This document shows positions 1-8,094 of a DNA stretch of 17,838 bases, in pieces. Each line of letters begins with the position of its first letter. Position 1 is the stretch's first letter. Origin of the DNA: Halocafeteria seosinensis. Its lineage: Eukaryota; Sar; Bigyra; Bicosoecida. Both the position numbers and the translations under genes were made by a program. The notes beneath the pieces are model-generated. The model was not told where the DNA came from. It saw only the letters and a program-made list of their open reading frames with translations, and ran no database searches. The stretch lies in the NCBI GenBank assembly GCA_001687465.1, contig LVLI01000868.1, positions 1 to 17,838 of the forward strand, in the 5' to 3' direction.

Positions 1-405
1 GTGAAGGATGACTTTTATCCAAGGTTTCATTGGACAACGACCGACTATGTTTATTGGTGGAACAAGCTGGTTAAGAGCGGACGAAAAGGCGTTGCTTTAA
101 CGACCGCCAGCACTGTAGCGAGCGATATGAATCCACTCCGTAGTGTCCTACAGATATTTCGCTTTTGTGATCACATGACACACTTTGGATTCCCCGCCTT
201 GACTGTCCCAAAGGAGAAATCACTGTTTGTTCTATTCAGCCTGCTGATCGCATCAGTGCAGGTTTTACAAGCATTGAGTTGGAAGTCTACAGCTTCAGGA
301 AATGAAAATTTTTCGACACCTCCCAGTAACCCATTGGAGAAAGCTTCTCCCTCGAGATATAAATTTCCAGTCGAGGCACTGACGTGGCCATCCGCTTATA
401 GCAGG

Positions 406-2118
406 ATGAAACTCCTAGCTCAAGGAAAAACGTCTCTGGCTTACGGCCTGCACAGTACGAGTAATATTTCGTCACGAACGACGGTTCTGTTGGCGTCATT
501 GTTTTTCGGTTGCATTCTTTTGGACGCGGCAGTAGCAACAGATTTACGACCTGCAATTCTAAATGGTGACGAATCCTGCTTTCACTATAATGCGGCTCAA
601 CACCAATTTGAAATGAATTGTAGTGTGTTGAGATGGGGTGATCATGGCTATACGAATCAAGATTACATCTCCTTGGATGCGAATGAGACATTTGACGGGG
701 GTCGGCAGAATGGGAACTTCATAGATCTGACGGGAATAACAGGTTTCCACGGATTGTTTACGATACTGAGTAGTGTTGTATCGTTTGATCAAGCTCCGTT
801 GATTCGGAATCTTGATGTTAGGAATGGGGAAACTGCAGACTACGGTGGATTCATTGTCCAACAAACGCAGAAATTCTTTATCATAGAGTCATGTAGCTCA
901 TCAGGAGATATTGCTGGTAACCACGGTGGTGGCATATGTGGTTATATGAGTGGTCATAATAATGGTCAAATCAAGATCTCGAATTCATATTCGACAGGGA
1001 TGATACTGGGTACGAGTGCAGGTGGTATTGCAGGAAACAGTGTAGGAAACAATCATGGGATTGCCAATATCACGGGTTGTTATTCCACTGGGACTATTGA
1101 AGGACAAGTTGCAGGTGGTATTTGTGGAAATGGTGCTGGTTCGGCGAATGGTCAAGTGTATATAACTCGTTCCTATTCCACAGGAGATATCAGTGCTCAA
1201 TCCGGTGGTATTGCGGGTCAGAATGCTGGTCATACCAATGGATTCGTTTATATCAAGGGATGTTATAGTATGGGACAAATATCTGCAGTGGGTAGTGGAG
1301 GGATTAGTGGGCGTGATACAGCAGAGGATTCGGGTGAAGTACATATCATAGATTGTTATACACTTGGAGATATTAGTGGTAACCGAGCAGGAGGTATTAC
1401 AGGACACAGGACAGGAGGGGAATCAGGCGAAGCCACAGGTGATGTCTACATCACAAATACGTATGCATCAGGTTCAGTCACTGTAACGGATGCTGGCGGT
1501 ATTATAGGACACATATTAAGTGAAGCGAGTGGTACAATCCACGTGAAATATTCGGTATATAATGGAAATGGAGGAGCGGCATCGATCGTTGGAGTGAATG
1601 ATGGAACGAACTTCGTCGAGACAGACAATTCAGATGATTTAACCGATATACAGGGGCAACTATATCAATTGGGAGGATGGTCTGAGGACGTATGGGCTTT
1701 AGATAGAGGAGAAAGTGACGACGAAGAGGAGAATCTGCTGCCGATTCTACGCTTTCAATTACCACCGTCATCTCCTACTCCTTCACCGATGTCGACGCCA
1801 TCAGCGACAACGACAAGGTCGGAGACGCCGTCAAGTACTGCAAGTGCTACACCAACTTGGACATCTACTCGCTCGGCTTCATCTTCTGCCACTAGTTCTC
1901 CGACTATGACAGGAACGTCATCATCGAGGCTGACTCCAACACGAAGCTCCATGCCGACAGCTTCTAAGACAAATAGCGCTTCGGTTATGGGTAAACCAAA
2001 CGAACTTACTGACAAGGTCATTGTACTGCCTGCTCAAAGACCCAAGCGCACAGTAAAAGGCCGAAGATGTTCGGCAAAGCATTTCAAGGAATCAATCAAG
2101 AGAAACGTTGAGCCGTAA
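406..2118 (+). CDS. Secreted GLUG-like repeat protein with Ser/Thr-rich stalk (family copy 1)
   Basis: The frame is open from base 1 to the stop at 2116-2118. I start at the ATG at 406 because it precedes a hydrophobic stretch (TTVLLASLFFGCILLDAAVA) in the place where copies 2 and 3 have their signal peptides; upstream ATGs at 127 and 175 are possible. The mature part begins DLRPAILNGDESC and carries two cap cysteines (ESCFHY, MNCSVL). Seven GG-I-x-G motifs follow at about 31-residue spacing, alternating with SYSTG or CYSTG strands. This resembles the GLUG motif of bacterial surface proteins, which forms a repetitive beta fold. A Trp-containing cap (EDVWALD, LPILRFQ) ends the repeats. A Ser/Thr/Pro-rich region of about 80 residues follows, probably an O-glycosylated stalk, then a basic tail (PAQRPKR). 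No intron is visible. I infer an extracellular or cell-coat role, perhaps adhesion; no catalytic motif is seen. Confidence 0.8.
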   Translation: MKLLAQGKTSLAYGLHSTSNISSRTTVLLASLFFGCILLDAAVATDLRPAILNGDESCFHYNAAQHQFEMNCSVLRWGDHGYTNQDYISLDANETFDGGRQNGNFIDLTGITGFHGLFTILSSVVSFDQAPLIRNLDVRNGETADYGGFIVQQTQKFFIIESCSSSGDIAGNHGGGICGYMSGHNNGQIKISNSYSTGMILGTSAGGIAGNSVGNNHGIANITGCYSTGTIEGQVAGGICGNGAGSANGQVYITRSYSTGDISAQSGGIAGQNAGHTNGFVYIKGCYSMGQISAVGSGGISGRDTAEDSGEVHIIDCYTLGDISGNRAGGITGHRTGGESGEATGDVYITNTYASGSVTVTDAGGIIGHILSEASGTIHVKYSVYNGNGGAASIVGVNDGTNFVETDNSDDLTDIQGQLYQLGGWSEDVWALDRGESDDEEENLLPILRFQLPPSSPTPSPMSTPSATTTRSETPSSTASATPTWTSTRSASSSATSSPTMTGTSSSRLTPTRSSMPTASKTNSASVMGKPNELTDKVIVLPAQRPKRTVKGRRCSAKHFKESIKRNVEP

Positions 2119-2424
2119 CCCAATAATTAATGAGTGATATTTGTTGCAGTAGCGGGACTCGAAGCTAAATAACCAAAACATTACTATGTACCCGACAGCA
2201 ACGTTGACTCGATGCAATGTGATACAAGTTCATCCACACTGAGCCCTGCAACCTATCTGGAAAGCACATCGTTAGACTCAGTAGGTGCATACTGTGGCGT
2301 TTACCCATCCCTTCATCCACCGTTTATTCTTGAACTGATATAAATAATTCTGGGCACCAAAAAGCCACGGGAGAACCGCCAAGTGTGCAGATGCAGCCTC
2401 ACCCTCGAGTAACACTACCAGTAG

Positions 2425-2601
2425 ATCCAGCTCGCTTATAACTTTGTACCGGAATGGATGGACGGTGATGCAATGGCGACATATGTTACTACAGCAGTAC
2501 CCAACAATGAAGGCTTTTCTTTCTGCTGGTCTAGCACTTCCCGAAATGAGGATAACTCGAACGGTACGGCGAGCCGCGCTGCTTACATCTCTAGGTGCTA
2601 G
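2425..2601 (+). pseudogene. Relic of a C-terminal domain shared with 10475-10833 (minus)
   Basis: The frame ending at the stop 2599-2601 reads QLAYNFVPEW, then VTTAV, then an EGFSFCWSSTS stretch and a terminal AAYISRC. The minus-strand frame at 10475-10656 reads QLAYTLGLPW, then REVLSGRNYRWSTDAG, then GVYDRK and a stop. The two align end to end over about 55 residues: shared QLAY, a Trp six positions on, a Gly followed by WS, and stops within two residues of the same place. An in-frame stop at 2422-2424 blocks upstream extension, and no intact upstream exon was found. I read it as the last exon or the remains of a small unnamed family. The match was found by eye and is short. Confidence 0.4.
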
Positions 2602-2946
2602 TACGGAAATGGTGGGCAGGCCGTCAGTAAGTACTCACTAGCCATCATCGAAAAAATCGACGTCCTCTCGCATTACCTATTCATTGCTCCGACAAATAGC
2701 ATAGTTGGATGATACAATTAAAGTGCTTTTTTTGCCAACAATGCTTACCAAGTAGCACCCATGAGCATCATTTCCCGCCAACCACAATTCTTGCGTGCCA
2801 AAAGTTCTACCTTGGCTGGTCCACAGATAAATAAGGAGCGATCAAGAGCTTCCTCAACGTAATCCACCAACAGCAGCAACAGCACAGCACATTAGTGTAA
2901 CTGACGAATCAATGGATCGCGGAAGCAACTCGCCGAGAATGGATAA

Positions 2947-3345
2947 TGGACGTACCTAGACAATCACTCCCCAAAGCAACTCTTCAGGTACTGTATTAAT
3001 CCACACCCTGTGCCACAACACGTTTGTGTACCAGGTGATCTGCTTTGGACTGAAGGGGAGAATAAGTTTAGTTGCGCTCCGAAGGACTTCGACCGAGCAA
3101 TAGAAGCACTAGGAGTTCTCCTTTGCGGACAACTAGTGTGTGTCGAGCCTGCAAGAAAACAAGGCTGGCAAGTACATTTTATCGATGTCTTTTCGGTAAG
3201 ACGAGTTCCAATGCCGTGGCAAGTTGCAACTAGGTACATGCGGATTGCGGTGTACAGCGGCTGCTCGTCTGACTACTCAGAGTCGACGAAAAGAGAGGTC
3301 TTGCAAGGCCAGTCACCTGCTGAAGCAAGTTTCGCGCAGCACTGA
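2947..3345 (+). other. Unrecognised open frame, possible exon or relic
   Basis: This stretch has no stop for about 130 codons and includes the cysteine-containing segments RYCINPHPVP, VCVPGDLLW and LLCGQLVCVEP. A possible donor (GTAAGA) lies at 3196. There is no convincing start codon: the frame begins after a TAA at 2944-2946, and the first candidate is a GTG at 3010. The antisense strand is also open over part of it, so chance openness is possible. I recognise no domain and assign no function. Confidence 0.2.
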
Positions 3346-3607
3346 AATCCGCCACCTCCTTAGCAGTTGCTCCCTGAATGATGCTGCATCCTCCTCCCCG
3401 TGATGCAGTAGCAGAAGTAGACACCTGGAAGTGCGGCCAAACGGTGCGTGCTTTGCAATATTCTGGTGCAAGTCTTTACCCCACGGTAACCTTATAATCC
3501 CTCCTGGAGCAATACAACCTCATTGCGTAACTACAACTCACCATCACCAATTAGTGTGCCTACGACCAGAGGTGCGCGGGACAAATCGCCCATATCGGCA
3601 AAATTAT

Positions 3608-3627
3608 ATTTTACCCACGGGTAAAAT
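3608..3627. repeat. Perfect 9-bp inverted repeat with 2-nt spacer
   Basis: ATTTTACCC and GGGTAAAAT flank AC. It lies in non-coding DNA with no T-run after it. It could be a protein-binding palindrome or a transposon-end remnant; nothing nearby decides. Confidence 0.45.
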
Positions 3628-3897
3628 TGTATTTCCATCCCTAGGCCACTTCATGTAACAAACTTCGTGTATTGGCCACAAAATCGTAAACGACAAGTCA
3701 ACTGAGGGTCACTGGCTTCCACCGATACTAGGATACGATTGTCGTGGAGAGTTCAACACGAGGTCAGTCTATCCCGATGCCGAGCATTGAATCCATTTTC
3801 CTGGCATGGCCTAGGTCGAATCCCTAGCCAATCAATGACTTCGGGTACAACGACGAAGTTATACTTCCAGGATGGTCCAGCCCGGATTCAGAACTCT

Positions 3898-3916
3898 TCC
3901 GGGCCATGGGCCCGGA
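3898..3916. repeat. GC-rich 8-bp hairpin
   Basis: TCCGGGCC and GGCCCGGA are separated by ATG. It lies about 160 nt upstream of the CFAP52-like start codon. Function unknown. Confidence 0.4.
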
Positions 3917-4073
3917 TGGGAAAAGCCGTTAAAGTCGACGGAAGGGTTATCGAGGTCGCATAACTATTCCCCATTTATATTGTGTCTTTCTGATTGTCCA
4001 TACTGTTTAGGTGGGAGTCGATGGTAGGGATCTGCGTTTGAATGACTGGGATCGTCTTTCGGAAACATTGAAA

Positions 4074-6406
4074 ATGGCGTCTTGTGAAGATATGGATGGG
4101 GTGGAATTGGAGCACGTTATCGGGTTTAATGCCCATATGAAGAATTCCATAGCGTTGCATCCCACTGAAAAAGGGAAATACATCACCGGGAGTGGATCCG
4201 CAGTGGTTTATACTGATATCGAAGACCCTCATGCGCAGAAGTTCTTTGGACGCGCGATGGAGAGTGGCCTAATGCCGACGGAAGATGGAGCTATACATGA
4301 TCCTTCCATGCGTAAAATGGCGGAAGGGCCATTATTCAACTCTTCTGTCAACCCGACGTCGGTTCCCGAAGATATCCGCCATGATAACCATGTCACTTGC
4401 GTGGCAGTCGCGCCGGAAGGTCAAATTGCGGCCACGGGCCAGTTACCTTCTCCATATTCATCTGTGAGTTCTCATTGATGTTTCTTGTTCGCTCCCTGTA
4501 GAGAAAGAGAGTATACCTGTGCAGGAAGCGGAATCACCCGTCATCGTTTGGAACTGCGATGATCTCCAAGCTGGATTATTGCTCACGGGTCCGAAGCATG
4601 GTATTCGGTCGTTAGCATTCTCTCCTGATGGAGCATTTCTGGCATGTGCTTCCAACGAGCATGTGCTCTATATTTGGGATATGCAGGTATGTTTTTCTCT
4701 ATTCTCTGTTCTTCATGGGGATCGATCCGAATGTCTTTCGGATTTGCTTGAATGTAATTGGTTTCTCAATTTGGCTGCAGACTGGCGAGCAGCTCTTCTG
4801 CAAAATCCATGTCGACACCATCGGTACACTCTGTTGGGGAGGAATCGATATGTCGAGTCGACGTCCCTCTTACCGCATACACTGGACTGTGGGATCTCAT
4901 ATTTCCATGGGCACACTGATATTTGACATGCGTACACTCAAGTATGTCATGAAGGAAACTGCCGCGCAGCTACCATCGAGCGGGTTCAATCGGCACTACG
5001 CCGCATCGGTAACTGTTTCTGAAGAAGCTGGCAATGCAATGTGTCGGAACATTGCAGGATTGCAAATGGCATCGACTGATCATAGTCACGAACAATACAG
5101 TCCATCAATGACGCACCCATCCCATGTGGAGTTTTTACTTCTGGGGACAGAAGCCGGGGAAGTTACCATCTTCAGCGTCGGCTCCAAAGTGTTTCGAGCA
5201 GCATTTCCTATAAGTACAAACGGTATTACCGCACTTGCAGCTACTGCTGACGGTACAGTCCTCTGTGGGTGCGGTGATGGCAACGTGAAAGTCCTTGTTG
5301 GCGCGGATAAACAATGGAAATGTGTAGCGGAGACTCAGGTTGTTGGTGGAGTAAATTCAGTTACTTGCTTTGGTGGCCCGTCATTGGAAGAATTTTTGTG
5401 CTCTACCAGTGCTGGTAGACTATACTACGCTCTCTTCGAGCTACCTTATGACGAACCAGAGCCCATATCTCTTTCGAAGCGGGAAATTGACTGCTCCCAC
5501 ACAGGAGTGGTAACAAGTTGTTCGTTTGGGTTAACCCAGGCCGACGTGGTTGCTACAGGGTCAATCGATGGCCGTGTCCGGCTCTGGGATTTGAACAATT
5601 ACACAATTATTCAAAGCAGTCGCGGACCCCCGGAAACAGTTGCTTTGGATGTTCACATTGACGACTATGGGGAAGGAGATGTGCTATCTTCTTGGGATGA
5701 CGGAAAGATCAGATGCTATCGTAGAGGCCAGGGTGAACAAGTTTGGTGCATCGGTGCCCACAAAGGAAAAGCTACGTGCATAACATCTACTACTCCGGCA
5801 TATATTTCTGCAGGTGACGACGGGCGGATCCTGGTGTGGAAGCGCGGCAGCAAAGAGTTGGTGCTGCAATTTGAAGCGCATCATGGCCCTGTACGAGAAC
5901 TTAGGATTGATACAAAGACACCGTATATTGTCCATAGTATCGGTAATGATCGCTGTGTTTTTTCCCATGATATGGAAAAAGAGTGCAGAGTGACGAGCCA
6001 TCAGCTTCCCCGACAACAGGCAGCATCTTTCACTGCAATTACTCAGAAGCGAACTGGAGAGCGAGAATTGATAACTTCTTCATCAGATGGCCGTATCCTT
6101 GGATGGGACTACGATGTACCGTCTACGCCGGTATTTGAGATGCGGTCTGGACTGAAGACATCCATTAACTGTGTATCGGTATCTCCTAGTGGTCAGTTCT
6201 TGGCTGCAGCTGGTAACAATGGAGCACTCGTGTTATTTCGGATCAAAGACGGGCATTCGTCGGGAGGCCAACTTGTTGCAAGCATTCTGGGGCATTCTGG
6301 AAAGATCTTAACTTTGGCTTGGAGTCCCGACGAAAAGCAAATAATTACTGGTGGGGCAGACAACTGTATCTCGGTTTACAACGTGTTCTCAGCAAAGGAG
6401 GAGTAA
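4074..6406 (+). CDS. CFAP52: CFAP52/WDR16-like axonemal WD-repeat protein
   Basis: CFAP52 is a flagellar axoneme protein, known in other eukaryotes as a double beta-propeller microtubule inner protein of doublet microtubules. Exons are 4074-4463, 4525-4686 and 4781-6406, giving 725 residues. Both introns are phase 0 with GTGAGT...GTGCAG (61 nt) and GTATGT...CTGCAG (94 nt) ends. The ATG at 4074 (context AAAATGG) sits 15 residues before the conserved VIGFN motif, as expected for the family. WD-type strands are visible at IVWN and YIWD in exon 2, VRLWDLNN (about 450-457), SSWDDGKIR (487-495), DDGRILVW (about 530-537), DGRILGWDYD (about 620-629) and the final repeat at about 690-720. It is longer than the usual roughly 620 residues: residues 61-102 form an extra loop between the first propeller strands, and there is further extra sequence near 250-300. 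Assignment rests on domain order and on the AWNDGKIR-like and VIGFN motifs. Confidence 0.88.
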
Positions 6407-6811
6407 AGCAATTGCTCCTGACGAAATGGCGATGTAATAACTTAAGTCGATACGAATAGGGAAAAGGGACTGGAATGTGCGCAAAGGGCACTAGGGCACA
6501 CAATGCAGTAATAATCGCCTCTGAAGAGTGTTTCTACTCTGTGCTGTGTCCTATACATGATGGCGGCAACTGAAAACTTGACCTCCCGGAGCAATCAGAG
6601 CGACCTACTTTGCAAGAAGCATTGTGGCCAGAATTAGTGATCCCGCTTGCCCTGACGCCACTGCGCTTATATCCAGTTGCTTACTCTACGCATTCACCGT
6701 CTAAGACATTGGTTCCAAGGTTATTGACTTTCAAGTATTGAGGGTTCCCGGAACGCATGCGGTAGAGAGGCCGCACCGAACCTGAGCAGCGAGTCCCAGT
6801 GGGTGTAAAAC
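6407..6811. other. Intergenic region after the CFAP52-like gene
   Basis: I see no coding frame, RNA gene or clear repeat here. It presumably includes the 3' UTR of the CFAP52-like gene; no canonical polyadenylation signal stands out. Confidence 0.5.
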
Positions 6812-7122
6812 AAGTCTGATTTATTATATGGCCGGGTGTGTTGCATCCTGAGTGCCCCTTCACACCGAATGGTAAGAAGTTTCAACTGTTTTGACATTGG
6901 ATTCATTCTTGAGGGTTGACATTCGAACGCTATGTCAGCACCTGTGCCGGTAATTCCCAACCCACTAAAAATGATACAAGTGTTAATTCGTTATCCTCCG
7001 AGTGCGTTGTATCCGAAACGTGCCTCTACACCCGATAGTAAGTAGTTTCAACTGCTTTGACCTTGGATGCTTTCTTGCACCTTGGCTTTCAACCGCTGCG
7101 TCAGTCGTGTTGGGAGTTATCG
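6812..7122. repeat. Diverged tandem duplication, period about 167 bp
   Basis: About 6812-6955 and 6979-7122 are two diverged copies. Landmarks shared at about 167-bp offset are GTTTCAACTG followed by TTTGAC (near 6879 and 7046), the TTG-rich block after it, and TTGCATCC versus TTGTATCC. On the minus strand both copies encode SKQLKLLTI within matching contexts. The upstream copy forms the C-terminal end of the neighbouring minus-strand gene; the downstream copy lies past its stop codon and is non-functional. Confidence 0.65.
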
Positions 7123-7822
7123 GTAACGGCGATGACGAGGGAGATGGCCACGGAAGGAAGTGGCTGGGACAACTACCGTTGAACGAATACTCTATACCAC
7201 AAATCCGCATGAAAATGTTTTTGCTAGCTTCCCATGCATTGTTGCCTCCATTAGACCACCGGATATGCTTGATGGGATTTCCCTGCCTCAACTTCCCATC
7301 ACCATGGCGCTCATGGAGAACACCATCATCGCCCTGTTGAGTCCACGTAACCGTGAATTCCCCCTTCTCCCAAGCAATGTCCACGTTGACACGAATCCAA
7401 TGCTGATTGCCCAAAGGAGGGTCTGAATGTTCGAGTTTGAAGCCACCTTCTTCATACACCTCTAACTGAGGACTATCACTGAAGATGCCCAGCTCTGTCT
7501 CCTCCTGATCATTCATTAGACGTATCCCACCACCGTGAGTATCTGGCCACTCATAATATGAGAATGAAAATTTCTGGATCTTAAGAGACTCATTCAGGGT
7601 GTACGAAGCGAGACGGTCGCTGCCTACCACCACCCTAAAGTGAATTCCTGTGCGCTGCATTGCGATTGTTGAATTTTGTATCGGTAGAATCGAACATTGT
7701 ATAGTGTGCCAACAATTCGGTCGATTCGGTGCATCTAGTAATAAGGATCCTAGGATCACTCTCCCTGTACATTTCTGACGCCATGTTAGTCCCCGTTGTT
7801 CCGCATTCGGATCGTTACTCAT
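6983..7822 (-). CDS. Orphan beta-rich protein with Pro/Ser linker and basic tail
   Basis: The frame has 279 residues from the ATG at 7822 (MSNDPNAEQRG) to the stop at 6983-6985. The central part, about 50-225, is a run of amphipathic strands with many aromatic residues (FSFSYYEWPD, NQHWIRVNVDIAWEKG, FTVTWTQQGDDG, IRWSNGGNNAWE). It reads like a jelly-roll or lectin-type sandwich such as concanavalin A/LamG-like domains, but I cannot match a named family. A short Pro/Ser/Thr linker (WPSPSSSPLP) and a basic tail (ARKHPRSKQLK) follow, echoing the stalk-plus-basic-tail plan of the GLUG-like neighbours. There is no signal peptide, and an in-frame stop lies at 7841-7843, so a 5' exon may be missing or the gene may be a truncated copy. 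It lies downstream of GLUG copy 2 on the same strand. Confidence 0.45.
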   Translation of the reverse strand: MSNDPNAEQRGLTWRQKCTGRVILGSLLLDAPNRPNCWHTIQCSILPIQNSTIAMQRTGIHFRVVVGSDRLASYTLNESLKIQKFSFSYYEWPDTHGGGIRLMNDQEETELGIFSDSPQLEVYEEGGFKLEHSDPPLGNQHWIRVNVDIAWEKGEFTVTWTQQGDDGVLHERHGDGKLRQGNPIKHIRWSNGGNNAWEASKNIFMRICGIEYSFNGSCPSHFLPWPSPSSSPLPITPNTTDAAVESQGARKHPRSKQLKLLTIGCRGTFRIQRTRRITN

Positions 7823-8094
7823 GGGCAACGAGACACGAAGTCAAGTTGACCACGGACATAGGAGCAAACAACAGACGCTCGAGTATGCTTTGGGGGTAGC
7901 TACTATTGTAGTGGAAGGCGAAGTAGATTGCATGAGTCAGTGAGCAGTGTTTGCTTGCTGATTCGAACTATTCTAGGGCGACACTGACCAGATACATCCT
8001 CCAGCATACATAGGGTATTCCCCATTCTATCCAATCTTTAAACGTTGTTTTCACCGGCTGATTTCTTTCATAACCGCGATAGGTCCTAAGCCTG

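Larger units (their letters stand above)
2119..4073. other. Intergenic region between GLUG copy 1 and the CFAP52-like gene
   Basis: No intact gene can be supported here. It holds a relic-like domain at 2425-2601, an unrecognised open stretch at about 2947-3345, a perfect inverted repeat at 3608-3627 and a GC-rich hairpin at 3898-3916. Just before the CFAP52 start, 3970-4010 is pyrimidine-rich and ends in CTGTTTAG. That looks like a 3' splice site and could mark a 5' UTR intron, but no matching donor could be assigned. Confidence 0.5.

Noticed and set aside
985-1407. Minus-strand open frame antisense to the repeat domain of copy 1
   Set aside because: It is a shadow of the repetitive sense coding sequence, rich in Ser/Thr/Ile from reversed Gly/Ser codons, with no domain of its own. 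The same applies to 9049-9477 opposite copy 2.
3811-3827. tRNA T-arm-like stem-loop (CTAGG-TCGAATC-CCTAG)
   Set aside because: The loop lacks one T of the T-loop consensus, no acceptor, D or anticodon arms fit upstream, and no A box is seen at the right distance.
3739-3963. Plus-strand open frame just upstream of the CFAP52-like gene as a first exon
   Set aside because: No donor in a phase that joins it to 4011 or later was found, and the ATG at 4074 already gives the expected distance to VIGFN.
4464-4501. Alternative short intron (38 nt) in the CFAP52-like gene
   Set aside because: Using the TAG at 4501 shifts the frame; the acceptor at 4524 keeps the frame and the conserved SPVIVWN strand.
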